A model generated the notes under the pieces. That model was not told the DNA's origin and ran no database searches. It was given only the letters and a program-made list of their open reading frames with translations. 64,000 nt of DNA from Bradyrhizobium oligotrophicum S58 (GTDB lineage: Bacteria > Pseudomonadota > Alphaproteobacteria > Rhizobiales > Xanthobacteraceae): positions 3,753,001 to 3,817,000 of the forward strand of contig NC_020453.1 of assembly GCF_000344805.1 (NCBI RefSeq), in the 5' to 3' direction. Positions within the stretch are counted from its first letter, which is position 1; every line of letters starts with the position of its first letter. The position numbers were made by a program, and so were the translations under genes. Positions 40,991 through 51,138 of this stretch are shown one piece after another.

Positions 40991-41214
40991 TCCGGGGGCC
41001 GTGTAGGGCGGTGCGCAGCTGACCATTCCAGTCTCATCTCCGTCCCGAAGGTTCCTCCCTCAATCTCCCATGGTCCTGCCGCGTCCTCGACCGACCGCCC
41101 GGACGATGGAGTTCGGCGCCTCCAAATGCTGCGCTGTCTTCTCGGTCCCACCCCCATGAAACCCGGCCGCCGCGCCTTGCATCGGGGCCGGATCACGGCT
41201 ACAGGATCGGCCAT

Positions 41215-41292
41215 CGGAGCGTGGCGCAGCCCGGTTAGCGCACTAGTCTGGGGGACTAGGGGTCGTGGGTTCGAATCCCGCCGCTCCGACCA
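41215..41292 (+). tRNA. tRNA-Pro (anticodon GGG), CCA encoded
   Basis: The acceptor stem CGGAGCG pairs with CGCTCCG. The D arm is GCGCAGCCCGGTTAGCGC. The anticodon stem CTAGT/ACTAG encloses the loop CTGGGGG, with anticodon GGG. The T arm contains GTGGGTTCGAATCCCGC. The discriminator A and CCA are at 41289-41292. It reads CCC and CCU proline codons. Confidence 0.97.
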
Positions 41293-41550
41293 TTTTTCGA
41301 ATTGCTGCAGTCCGGTGATCAGCCGCGAACAATTGGCTCGGCTTCTGCAGCCCTCGCTGAACTTGCGCTTGCCATTTCGTCGTGCTCGGAGGCCACGCTG
41401 TGCCTAGCCCGGCAGCCGAAATCCCTTCTATCTTGGAACTGTTGTCGAGCCGGGCTGCTTTATCTCCATCCCCAGCTGAGGCTCTGCCCGTAGGCGCTGG
41501 GGGCTGAGAGACCCGTTGCGCTCCGGCCTGCCTCGTCAGGGAGCGGTGCC

Positions 41551-41715
41551 ATGCGCAAGTTCATCTATTTTCCATTGAAGATCGACGCTGAGAACACCGA
41601 GCGGGTCCACGAGGGCTTGAGGCAGGCTCTCGAGCTTCTCAGGCAGACCACGCCGGACACCTTTCTTGGTCGAAAGAGCTACGAGCCATACCCCAAGGAG
41701 GCCGAAGGGGACTGA
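41551..41715 (+). CDS. Small conserved hypothetical protein (54 aa)
   Basis: A 54-residue protein, MRKFIYFPLKIDAENTERVH to PKEAEGD. It has a basic start, a central amphipathic helix and the end DTFLGRKSYEPYPKE. I recall similar short proteins in Bradyrhizobium, without known role. The ribosome site is modest (GGGAGCGG). It is alone between tRNA-Pro and a methyltransferase gene, with no sign of an integrated element. Confidence 0.55.
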   Translation: MRKFIYFPLKIDAENTERVHEGLRQALELLRQTTPDTFLGRKSYEPYPKEAEGD

Positions 41716-41953
41716 CGGCCGGCTGTCACCGCAGGCGGCGCCGTCGCCGGTGCATTCGAGGGCCGAGCTCGCGGCACGACCGGCTCGTTCGCAGCGCCGC
41801 TTGTCACCTTGCCCTGTTCGTCTGAGCCGTGTTTGCCGCTATCTTTTCAACGCGACGACCGCCGCCTAAACTCCCTTCATCAGGATCCCTGGCGCGATCG
41901 ACCTGCGCCGGGAGTTGGTTTTTTTCATTATTGCAATCGTGCCGAGTTGCTCC

Positions 41954-42829
41954 ATGGACGCCGCCGTCGCCGACACTTCCTTTGGCCATTTCGAAAACGC
42001 CGAGCAGATCGCCTTCTGGAACGGCGCGGGTGGGGCGCGCTGGGTCGCCCGGCGGGCGGAGCTCGATGCGATGCTGGCGCCGGTCCGGGACGCGCTGTTG
42101 GAGCATGCCGCGCTGGAGGTTGGCGAGCGGGTGCTCGACATCGGCTGCGGCTGCGGCGCGACCATGATCGCTGCTGCCGAGAAGGTCGGCCCTGGCGGCA
42201 GCGTGGTCGGCCTCGACGTTTCCGCGGCCATGCTGACCGCGGCCCATGAGCTTGCGCCGGCCGAGGCGCCGGTCAGCTTCGTCCAGGGCGATGCGATGGT
42301 GCATCACTTCAAGGCGGCGAGCGCCGATATCGTGATCTCGCGCCTCGGCGTGATGTATTTCGCCAATCCCGTCCGCGCCGTCCTCAACATCCGCAATGCG
42401 CTGCGCTCGGAAGGCCGCATCGCCTTCGCCTGCTGGGGTGAGTTGCGCGACAATCCGTGGGCATTGGAGCCGCTGCAGGCGGCCTATGATCACGTGCCCA
42501 AGCTGCCCGGATTGCGGCCGCATGCGCCGGACGATTTCGCGTTCGGTGCGGGAGAGTGGATCGAGAAGGTCATGACCGACGCAGGGGTGCGGCGGGTTCG
42601 GCTGGAGCGCTGCGACATGGCTCTGGACCTTGCCGCCGGCAACGGTCTCGAAGCGGCCGTGCAGACCGCGCTTGCGATCGGGCCTGTCGGCCGTGCCGTC
42701 TCTGGGCAGCCGTCCGAGGCGGTGGAGGCGGCGACGGCCGCGGTGAGGAAGGCGCTCGCGCGCTACGCGAAGGGGCAGGGCGTCACGGTTCCCGCTTCAT
42801 TCTGGATCGTGACCGCCGTCGATCCATAG
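41954..42829 (+). CDS. Class I SAM-dependent methyltransferase
   Basis: A 291-residue methyltransferase. Motif I is VLDIGCGCGATMIAAAEKVG, the acidic end of strand 2 is GLDVSAAML, and motif III-like ADIVISRLGVMYFANP follows. The layout, with an N-terminal EQIAFWNGAGGARWV, matches the Methyltransf_11/25 ubiE-like group common in rhizobia. The acceptor is unknown. The ATG at 41954 is chosen because the frame upstream begins with a hydrophobic stretch unlike the family. Confidence 0.87.
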   Translation: MDAAVADTSFGHFENAEQIAFWNGAGGARWVARRAELDAMLAPVRDALLEHAALEVGERVLDIGCGCGATMIAAAEKVGPGGSVVGLDVSAAMLTAAHELAPAEAPVSFVQGDAMVHHFKAASADIVISRLGVMYFANPVRAVLNIRNALRSEGRIAFACWGELRDNPWALEPLQAAYDHVPKLPGLRPHAPDDFAFGAGEWIEKVMTDAGVRRVRLERCDMALDLAAGNGLEAAVQTALAIGPVGRAVSGQPSEAVEAATAAVRKALARYAKGQGVTVPASFWIVTAVDP

Positions 42830-43071
42830 TCTGCCCCTGCAAAGAGCCGCCACTTTGGAGAGGTTCCAGTTCCCAGGCCGGAACCACGCTTTGCGCTGAT
42901 GGTTAATCTCCGCAGGCGGTTTTCCCAGCACACCCTTGCATTGAACCTTTGCGCGCACGCGCGCACCAACCTGTTGTTCGGCTCCGGATATGAGTCGGTT
43001 CTTCAGGAAATTTTAGACGGGCGTCGGGGTTGAACCCGATGTGTTGTTCATTGTCGTTCAAGGAGGCGCGT

Positions 43072-43179
43072 ATGGTCCTCAGGACTTTGAAAGTCTCGTT
43101 GTCCGTTTTTGCCGCTGCAACGTCGGTCGTGTCGCTGTTCGCCGTCAGCTGGGTTGGTCTCGCACTGCTCGGCTACTGA
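43072..43179 (+). CDS. Very small membrane protein (35 aa)
   Basis: A 35-residue frame reading MVLRTLKVSLSVFAAATSVV, then SLFAVSWVGLALLGY. A near-perfect ribosome site, AAGGAGG, lies 6 bases before the ATG. After a short basic start the whole chain is hydrophobic and long enough for one membrane helix. A strong terminator is 50 bp after the stop. A start signal plus a dedicated terminator around so short a frame suggests a real small membrane protein. No known family recognised. Confidence 0.55.
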   Translation: MVLRTLKVSLSVFAAATSVVSLFAVSWVGLALLGY

Positions 43180-43228
43180 TCAATTCACGCAATGATGCAT
43201 AGAGGCGATCCACTTTTACGAGATGCGA

Positions 43229-43271
43229 CGAACGCGCCCGGATCGAACGTGATCCGGGCGCGTTCGTTTTT
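43229..43271 (+). terminator. Strong Rho-independent terminator
   Basis: A perfect 16-bp stem: CGAACGCGCCCGGATC pairs with GATCCGGGCGCGTTCG around the loop GAACGT, followed by TTTTT on the plus strand. It ends the transcript of the 35-residue gene and may also block read-through from the convergent oleate hydratase gene. Confidence 0.92.
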
Positions 43272-43295
43272 GCATAAGCGCGCCGACGCCTCCGC

Positions 43296-44855
43296 TCAGG
43301 CGAATGCCTTCTCCACGGTCTCGATCAGCACGCGGAACGATTTGTCGTGGCGCGTGATCGGCGGAATGGCTCGATCGATGTTGAGCAGCTGATAGACCGC
43401 CATCTGTGCCGCACGGACTGAATATTCCACCGTGAACACGACGTCGTCGGGAATCTCGACGAACTGGCTGACGAAGGCGAGGTTCTTCGAATTCGCCGGC
43501 ACCGGCAGCGGCCGGTCGCTGGTGTTGCGCGGCATGAACATGCTGGTGATGTAGGGCAGGCGGCAGGGTACGCAGGTCGCCTGGTCGAACACCGCGAGGT
43601 CGAAGTTGAGGTGGCCGCACAGCTCCTTGAGGATGTCGGCGCCGCCGCAATCGGCCATCGCCTTGCCGACGAAATTGCCGATGCGGTCGGGATGCAGCGC
43701 GTAGCCCCAGAACACCTTGATGTCGTCAGGCTGACCGGCGAAATGCGGCTGGTGATACAGCACGACCGACATCAGCCAGTTCGACTCGGTGAAGGTGACG
43801 AGCCCACCGGTGCCGGCGGCATTGCCGGTGAAGGCTTGCATGGCGTCGAAGAAGCGCGGATTGCGGCAGGTGACCGTGAACGACTCCCAGCACGATTCCG
43901 GGATCGATGAGTTGAACGCGGCGGGATTGCCGAATTCGGGGCGGCCCTTGGCGATCTTCTCCCACAGCGTCCAGCCCTGGCTGTCCTGCTTGGTGAGCCG
44001 CGGCGGCGGCGCATCCTGTGTGCCGAGGCTGGTCGCATCCGTCATCGAGCCGTTCTGCAGGAAGACGAGATCGTCGCTCGATAGCGCGACCGTCTCCGGC
44101 TTGCCGCTGCGATCCAGCGTCAGCCGCTTGACCACGTGCTTGCCAGCTTCGGTCGCGATCTCGATGTCGGTGACATCGACGCCGCCGGCGAAATTGACGC
44201 CATGGCCTTCGAGCCATTTGACGAGCGGCACGACGATCGCGTCGTACTGATTGAACACGGTGCGCTTGACGCCGGCGAGCGTCTCGATGCGCGGAAACTC
44301 GTTCATGAAGCGATGCAGATAGCGCTTGAACTCGACCGCGCTGTGCCACGGCTGGAACGCAAACGTCGTCTGCCACATGAACCAGAAATTCGTGGTGAAG
44401 AACGGCGGCGACAGCCAATCGGTGATGCGGGACTTGCCGAGCTTGTCCTCGGACGCCTCGGTCAACCTCACCAGCTCGAGCCGGTCCTGCATGGTGAAGC
44501 CCATGGTGGAGACGTCGACCTTGTGCCGGTTGCGGTCGACGAGGCGCGCCTGCGAATGCGCGACATTCACCTTGTTGAAGGCCAGCGTTTCATCGCGCAC
44601 CGTGCGGCCGGGATCGGCGGCATCGGGGATGCTGGAGAGCAGGTCCCACGTGCACTCATAGTGATCTGTCGTCAGCATGCGGCCACCGCGCAGCGAATAG
44701 GAGCCGTCGGGCAGCCGCGCACCGTCGAGACTGCCGCCATAGGGCAGGTGCTTCTCGTAGATGGTGATGTCGCTTCCCGCGACGCCGCCGTCACGGATCA
44801 AGAACGCCGCGCCGGCCAATGCGCCGATGCCGCTGCCGATGAAATACGCCTTCAT
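43296..44855 (-). CDS. ohyA: Oleate hydratase (FAD-dependent), copy 1
   Basis: A 519-residue flavoprotein of the oleate hydratase (MCRA) family. It adds water to the cis-9 bond of unsaturated fatty acids, giving 10-hydroxy acids. The FAD motif GSGIGALAGAAF starts at residue 7, and the conserved KHLPYGGSLDGARLPDGSYS and LRGGRMLTTDHYECTWDLLS follow. The Glu in HYECTW is at the position of the catalytic acid known in other family members. The Tyr of FNQYDAIVVPL is also conserved. It has a close full-length partner 114 bp upstream on the same strand, of identical length. No signal peptide or membrane helix is seen. Confidence 0.93.
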   Translation of the reverse strand: MKAYFIGSGIGALAGAAFLIRDGGVAGSDITIYEKHLPYGGSLDGARLPDGSYSLRGGRMLTTDHYECTWDLLSSIPDAADPGRTVRDETLAFNKVNVAHSQARLVDRNRHKVDVSTMGFTMQDRLELVRLTEASEDKLGKSRITDWLSPPFFTTNFWFMWQTTFAFQPWHSAVEFKRYLHRFMNEFPRIETLAGVKRTVFNQYDAIVVPLVKWLEGHGVNFAGGVDVTDIEIATEAGKHVVKRLTLDRSGKPETVALSSDDLVFLQNGSMTDATSLGTQDAPPPRLTKQDSQGWTLWEKIAKGRPEFGNPAAFNSSIPESCWESFTVTCRNPRFFDAMQAFTGNAAGTGGLVTFTESNWLMSVVLYHQPHFAGQPDDIKVFWGYALHPDRIGNFVGKAMADCGGADILKELCGHLNFDLAVFDQATCVPCRLPYITSMFMPRNTSDRPLPVPANSKNLAFVSQFVEIPDDVVFTVEYSVRAAQMAVYQLLNIDRAIPPITRHDKSFRVLIETVEKAFA

Positions 44856-44969
44856 GATGGTTCACCCGGAACGTTGTTACGGTCCGGGGCTTAGCGGCGG
44901 CGCGGGTGGACGGAACTGATCCAGGTCAACTTGCGCCGGCGTGCGCCGATCACGATCTCGCGCGTTCGG

Positions 44970-46529
44970 TCAAGCGAACGATTTCACCACCGATTGCAGC
45001 AAAACCTTCAGCGATTTGTCATACGGCGTGACCGGCGGAATGGCGCGGTCGATCTTCAGCAGTTGATAGACCGCATGCATGGCCGCGCGTACCGAGTACT
45101 CGATCGTGAACACGGCATCCTCCGGCAGCTCGACGAACTGGCCGATGAAGGCGAGGTTCTTCGAGGTGAGCGGCACCGGCAGTGGCCGGTCGCCATAGCT
45201 GCGCGGCATGAACATGCTCATGATGTAGGGCATCCAGCACGGCACGCAGCTGGCGTCGTCGAACACCGACAGCGGCAAGCGCAGATGCCCGCACAGCTCC
45301 TTCAGGATCTCCGCGCCGCTGCATTCGGACATCGGCTTCGGCACGAAATTGCCGACGCGGTCGGGAAACAGCGCATAGCCCCAGAAGATCTGGATGGTCT
45401 GGGGCTGATCCGGAAAATACGGCTGCGTGTACAGCACGATCGACATGCGCCAGTTCGAATCGGTGAAGGTCACCAGTCCGCCGGTGCCGGCGACGTTGCC
45501 GCTGAACGTCTGCATCGCGTCGAAGAAGCGCGGATTGCGGCAGGTGACCGTGAATGACTCGAACGACGATTCAGGGATGCACGTATTGAAGATGGCGGGG
45601 TTGCCGAACTCGGGACGCCCAGTGGCGAGCTTCTCCCACAACGTCCAGCCATGACTGTCGGCCTTGGTGAGCTGCTTCGGCGGGCTGTCATGGCTGCCGA
45701 GGCTGGTCGCGTCGGTCATCGAGCCGGCCGTGTAGAACACGAGATCGTCGTCGCCAAGATCGATGCTGCGGCGGGCGCCGTCCTGCGCCAGCACGAGGCG
45801 CGTGGCGCGGTGCATGCCGTCGGTCGTCACGATCTCGATGTCCTCGACATCGGCGCCGCCGACGAAATTGACGCGGTGGCCCTCGAGCCAGCGCACCAGC
45901 GGCAGCACGATCGAGTCATACTGATTGTAGACCGAGCGCTTGACGCCGCCGAGCGTGTTCATCATCGGGAATTCGTTCATGAAGCGGCGCAGATAGCGCC
46001 GGAATTCGACCGCGCTGTGCCAGGTCTGGAACGCAAAGCTCGTCTGCCACATGTACCAGAAGTTGGTGGTGAAGAACGGCGGCGACAGCCAGTCCGAGAT
46101 CAGCGAGTTGCCGAGCTTCTCCTCGGAGGTCTCGGTGAGCTTCGTCAGCTCGATCCGGTCCTGCATCGAGAAGCCCATGGTGGAGACGTCGACCTTGTGC
46201 CGGTTGCCATCGACCAGCCGCGCCTGGGCATGGGTGACGTGCAGCTTGTTGAAGGCTATGGTCTCCTGGAGAACGTTCTCCTTCGGATCGGTGTAGCTGG
46301 GAATGCTCGACAGCAGATCCCAGGTGCATTCGTATTGTTCTGTGGTGAGCATGCGGCCGCCGCGCATCGAATAGGAGCCGTCCGGCAGCCGCGCGGCGTC
46401 CAGACTGCCGCCATAGGGCAGGCGCTTCTCGAAGATGGTGATGTCCTCTCCGGGCACGCCGCCGTCCCGGACCATGAATGCTGCGCCTGAGAGCGAACCG
46501 ATGCCGCCGCCGATGAAATAGGCCTTCAT
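44970..46529 (-). CDS. ohyA: Oleate hydratase (FAD-dependent), copy 2
   Basis: A second 519-residue oleate hydratase, alike to its downstream partner along the entire chain. FAD motif GGGIGSLSGAAF, catalytic region GGRMLTTEQYECTWDLLSSI, and YNQYDSIVLPLVRWLEGH are all intact. Differences are scattered, so this is an older duplication and both copies look functional. The 114-bp gap between them has no terminator with a T-run, so they may share a transcript starting here. Two copies may differ in fatty acid preference. Confidence 0.93.
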   Translation of the reverse strand: MKAYFIGGGIGSLSGAAFMVRDGGVPGEDITIFEKRLPYGGSLDAARLPDGSYSMRGGRMLTTEQYECTWDLLSSIPSYTDPKENVLQETIAFNKLHVTHAQARLVDGNRHKVDVSTMGFSMQDRIELTKLTETSEEKLGNSLISDWLSPPFFTTNFWYMWQTSFAFQTWHSAVEFRRYLRRFMNEFPMMNTLGGVKRSVYNQYDSIVLPLVRWLEGHRVNFVGGADVEDIEIVTTDGMHRATRLVLAQDGARRSIDLGDDDLVFYTAGSMTDATSLGSHDSPPKQLTKADSHGWTLWEKLATGRPEFGNPAIFNTCIPESSFESFTVTCRNPRFFDAMQTFSGNVAGTGGLVTFTDSNWRMSIVLYTQPYFPDQPQTIQIFWGYALFPDRVGNFVPKPMSECSGAEILKELCGHLRLPLSVFDDASCVPCWMPYIMSMFMPRSYGDRPLPVPLTSKNLAFIGQFVELPEDAVFTIEYSVRAAMHAVYQLLKIDRAIPPVTPYDKSLKVLLQSVVKSFA

Positions 46530-46874
46530 GATGTCGACCTGCTATTTAAAGGTTTGAAACGAAATAAGGAAATGCCGGCAGGCGCGGCGAATCACTGGCC
46601 GAACAAAAAGCCCGCCGAGGGCCATGTTACCGCAGCGGGTTAAATTAGTCCTCAACACGTTGAAGTCGTTTGTCCGGGTGCGGCTCAATGCCCCGCCATC
46701 TGCCGCGTGTCTGGTCTCTCCACCGTCATTGCGAGCGCAGCGACGCAATCCACGGCTCCGGTGGGACTCTGGATCGCTTCGCTGCGCTCGCGATGACGGG
46801 GAGAGAGTAGGCCATGCCACGAGCGGCGCGAGATGCCGGAGAGACCCGTCCTCCGCTAAGGATCGACGTCGCCC
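46530..46874. other. Gap upstream of oleate hydratase copy 2
   Basis: 345 bp between two minus-strand genes. The half near 46530 is AT-richer and should carry the promoter of the oleate hydratase pair. The half near 46724-46798 is a palindromic repeat. No gene is seen; a minus-strand frame across it is low quality. Confidence 0.5.
46724..46798. repeat. Palindromic repeat, family II (CGTCATTGCGAGCG...CGCGATGACG)
   Basis: Arms CGTCATTGCGAGCGCAGCGA and TCGCTGCGCTCGCGATGACG are inverted copies, enclosing GCAATCCA and TGGATCGC. A second copy of the family is at 61121-61202. It lies after the end of the ABC ATPase gene. Confidence 0.85.
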
Positions 46875-48400
<1,526 letters not shown>

Positions 48401-48404
<4 letters not shown>

Positions 48405-49084
48405 GACAGCACCTCGATCAGCGCGGAGGAGGTCGCGACCGCGCCGAACACGCCGCCCTGCATCTTGATCATCTTCAGCGCGTGATCGTGATTGCCCTTG
48501 TCGGTGGCGCCGCAGCAGTCCGACAGCAGCACGCATTCGAAGCCGCGGTCGTTCGCCTCGCGCATCGTGGTGTGAACGCAGACGTCGGTGGTGATGCCCG
48601 TGAGCACGATGTTCTGGATGCCCTTGACGTGCAGGATCAGCTCCAGGTCGGTGGCGCAGAACGAGCCCTTGCCTGGCTTGTCGATGATGATCTCACCTGG
48701 CAGCGGCGCCAGCTCGGGGATGATCTCCCAGCCTGGCTCGCCGCGCACCAGGATGCGGCCGCACGGGCCGGGATCGCCGATGCCGGCGCCGATCTGCTGC
48801 GAGCGCCAGCGCTTGTTGGCGGGCAGGTCGGAGAGGTCGGTGCGGTGGCCCTCGCGGGTGTGGATGATGCAGAAGCCCTGCGCGCGCATCACCGTGAGCA
48901 GCTTCTTGATCGGTTCGATCGGCGCCCGCGTCAGCGAGAGGTCATATCCCATCTTGTCGACATAGCCGCCGACGCCGCAGAAATCGGTCTGCATGTCGAT
49001 CACGATCAACGCGGTATTCTCCGGCCGCAGATCGCCGTTGTAGGGCCAGGCATAGGGCTCGGAGCGGATGGTGCGCGCGGTCAT
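48401..49084 (-). CDS. biuH: Isochorismatase-family amidohydrolase, probable biuret hydrolase (BiuH-like)
   Basis: A 227-residue cysteine hydrolase. The triad is Asp30 (VIDMQTDF), Lys136 ([11 protein letters not shown]) and Cys169 ([10 protein letters not shown]). The spacing, 106 and 33 residues, equals that of rhizobial biuret hydrolase as I recall it (Asp36, Lys142, Cys175). The N-terminal [20 protein letters not shown] and [20 protein letters not shown] also match that enzyme. BiuH splits biuret to allophanate and ammonia. RutB-type ureidoacrylate hydrolase is the main alternative. It sits inside the ABC operon between a permease and the ATPase gene and overlaps the latter by 4 bp. Confidence 0.85.
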
Positions 49085-49098
49085 GGCGGACCTCTGGA

Positions 49099-50025
49099 CT
49101 AGCGGGTGATGGACAGCTCGGCTGGCGCGCCGCTCAGGGTGCGCTTCGGCGAGCAGGTGATGATCATGATGAGCAGCGTCAGGATGTAGGGCGCGGCGTT
49201 GAACAGATGATAGCCCGAGGTGACGCCGACCGATTGCAGCGCTGGCCCCAGCGCCGCGGCGCCGCCGAAGGCGAGCGAGGCCCACAGGCACAGCATCGGG
49301 TCCCAGCGCGCGAAGATGACGAGCGCGACGGCCGTGATGCCTTGCCCTGACGACAGACCCTCGTTCCAGCTGCCGGGATAGAACAACGACAGGAATGAGC
49401 CGCCGATGCCGGCGAGGAAGCCGCCGGCCATGGTGGCGCGCAGCCGGATCATCAGCACCGAATGGCCCATCGCGCGCGCGGCATCCGCGCTCTCGCCGGC
49501 GGTGCGGATCAGCAGGCCCCAGCGCGTGGTCTTGAACGCCCATAGCAACAGCGGCGCCAGGATGACGCCGAGCAGGAACAGCACGTTGATGCGCAAGGCC
49601 GCGCGCACTTGAGGCACGTCGCTCCACCAGCCGAAATCGATCGCCGGCAGTCGCGCTGCCGTGGGCTCGATCAGGGGCTTGCCGAGGAAGAAGGCGAGGC
49701 CGGTACCGAACAACATCAGCGAGATTCCGACCGCCACGTCGTTGACGCGCGGCAGCGAGCAGATGCCGGCATGCAGGGCGCCAAGCAACGCGCCGGTCAG
49801 GCCGGCGGCGAGGACGCCGAGCCATGGCGATCCGGAGAGATAGGAGATGCCATAGGCGCTCATCGCGCCCATCACGAGCGTGCCCTCGAGGCCGAGATTG
49901 ATGCGGCCGGAGCGCTCCGTGATGCATTCGCCGAGACTGACGAACAGGAACGGCGTGGAGACGCGGATGGCGCCGCCGAGCACCGCGAGCGGGACGGTCC
50001 AGAGCCCGATGTTGCCGTCAGCCAT
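49099..50025 (-). CDS. ABC transporter permease (YufQ/BMP-type)
   Basis: A 308-residue inner-membrane permease of the BPD_transp_2 (LivH/RbsC-like) family with about nine helices. It has [20 protein letters not shown] near residue 83 and [20 protein letters not shown]. The front [20 protein letters not shown] is the conserved motif of BMP-type permeases. It is the second permease of the operon, 3 bp after the first and 14 bp before the biuret-hydrolase-like gene. Confidence 0.93.
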   Translation of the reverse strand: MADGNIGLWTVPLAVLGGAIRVSTPFLFVSLGECITERSGRINLGLEGTLVMGAMSAYGISYLSGSPWLGVLAAGLTGALLGALHAGICSLPRVNDVAVGISLMLFGTGLAFFLGKPLIEPTAARLPAIDFGWWSDVPQVRAALRINVLFLLGVILAPLLLWAFKTTRWGLLIRTAGESADAARAMGHSVLMIRLRATMAGGFLAGIGGSFLSLFYPGSWNEGLSSGQGITAVALVIFARWDPMLCLWASLAFGGAAALGPALQSVGVTSGYHLFNAAPYILTLLIMIITCSPKRTLSGAPAELSITR

Positions 50026-50028
50026 GCG

Positions 50029-51138
50029 TCACGACTTTCCCTTGAGGAAACCGATGCGGCCATACAGCGCATCGCTCGCCAGCACCGAGATGAAGATGAT
50101 GCCCTGCAGCACCATCACCGAGGCGTCGGGCAGGCCGAGCCGGCGCTGCAGCAGTCCGCCCGAGGCGTTGATGCCGCCCAGCAGGATCGCGACCGGAATG
50201 ATCGCCAGCGGATTCTGCCGCGCCAGGAACGCCACCAGGATGCCGGTGAAGCCATAGCCGACCGCGAGATTGGCATTGGTCCGGCCCTGCACCGCGGCGA
50301 CCTCGACCATGCCGGCGAGCCCGGCGCACGCGCCGGCGAGGAAGCAGACGGTGAGGATCAATTTGCCGACAGAGAGGCCGACGATCTTGGCGGCGCGGAT
50401 GTTGCCGCCGGCGACGCGCGCGGCGAAGCCGAAGGTGGTGTGATAGATCAGCACATACGACGCGATTGCCAGGACCAGGCCGAACACCAGCCCCCAATGC
50501 ACGTCGGTGCCGGGAATGCTGCCGATCATGTTGGCGGCGCCGATCTCGCGTGTCGACGGCTTGTTCAGGCTCGCCGGATCGCGCATCGCGCCTTCGACGA
50601 GATGGTTGAGGATCGCGAGCGCGATGTAGACCAGCAGCAGGCTGGAGATGGTTTCGTTGACGCCGCGATACTGGCGCAAGCCGCCCGACAGCAGGATCCA
50701 CAAGCCGCCTCCGGTCATGCCGGAGATCACCATCGCGACCTGGACCACCAGCGGCGGCAGGCCCTGCAGCGCGAGCGCCGCAGATGTCGCCGCGAGCGCG
50801 CCGATCAGCAGCGCGCCTTCGCCGCCGATGATCACCATGCCCAACTGCGCGGGCAGGGCGGTGCACAGCGCCGTCAGGATCAAGGGCGCCGCGCGGCTCA
50901 GCGTGTTCTGCCAGGAGAACCAGGTGCCGAACGCGCCGTAATACATGTACCAATAGAGATCGAGCGGGTTCTTGCCGAACAGCGCGACGAAGATGCCGAA
51001 CAGGACGAGCGCGGCGACCAGCGCCGCACCCGGGATCAGGATGTACTCGATTTCAGCGCCATGGCGTTGCAGGAAGCCTGCATCGGCGGCCGGCGCGATG
51101 GCGGCCGCATCAATCGGATCGGCCGCCTCCGTGGTCAT
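50029..51138 (-). CDS. ABC transporter permease (YufP/BMP-type)
   Basis: A 369-residue inner-membrane permease, longer than its partner because of an N-terminal cytoplasmic stretch of about 30 residues. LGMVIIGGEGALLIGALAAT is the motif typical of the first permease in BMP-type systems, and FLAGACAGLAGMVEVAAVQG follows in the second half. About ten helices. The start overlaps the stop of the binding-protein gene by 4 bp (ATGA), so it is coupled to it. Confidence 0.93.
   Translation of the reverse strand: MTTEAADPIDAAAIAPAADAGFLQRHGAEIEYILIPGAALVAALVLFGIFVALFGKNPLDLYWYMYYGAFGTWFSWQNTLSRAAPLILTALCTALPAQLGMVIIGGEGALLIGALAATSAALALQGLPPLVVQVAMVISGMTGGGLWILLSGGLRQYRGVNETISSLLLVYIALAILNHLVEGAMRDPASLNKPSTREIGAANMIGSIPGTDVHWGLVFGLVLAIASYVLIYHTTFGFAARVAGGNIRAAKIVGLSVGKLILTVCFLAGACAGLAGMVEVAAVQGRTNANLAVGYGFTGILVAFLARQNPLAIIPVAILLGGINASGGLLQRRLGLPDASVMVLQGIIFISVLASDALYGRIGFLKGKS

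Noticed and set aside
41215..41715. tRNA-Pro as the attachment site of an integrated element
   Set aside because: No integrase, no second copy of the tRNA 3' end and no phage genes nearby.
46603..46625. A minus-strand terminator (GCCC/GGGC with T-run)
   Set aside because: The stem is only 4 bp and it lies about 250 bp after the ABC ATPase stop; too weak to call.
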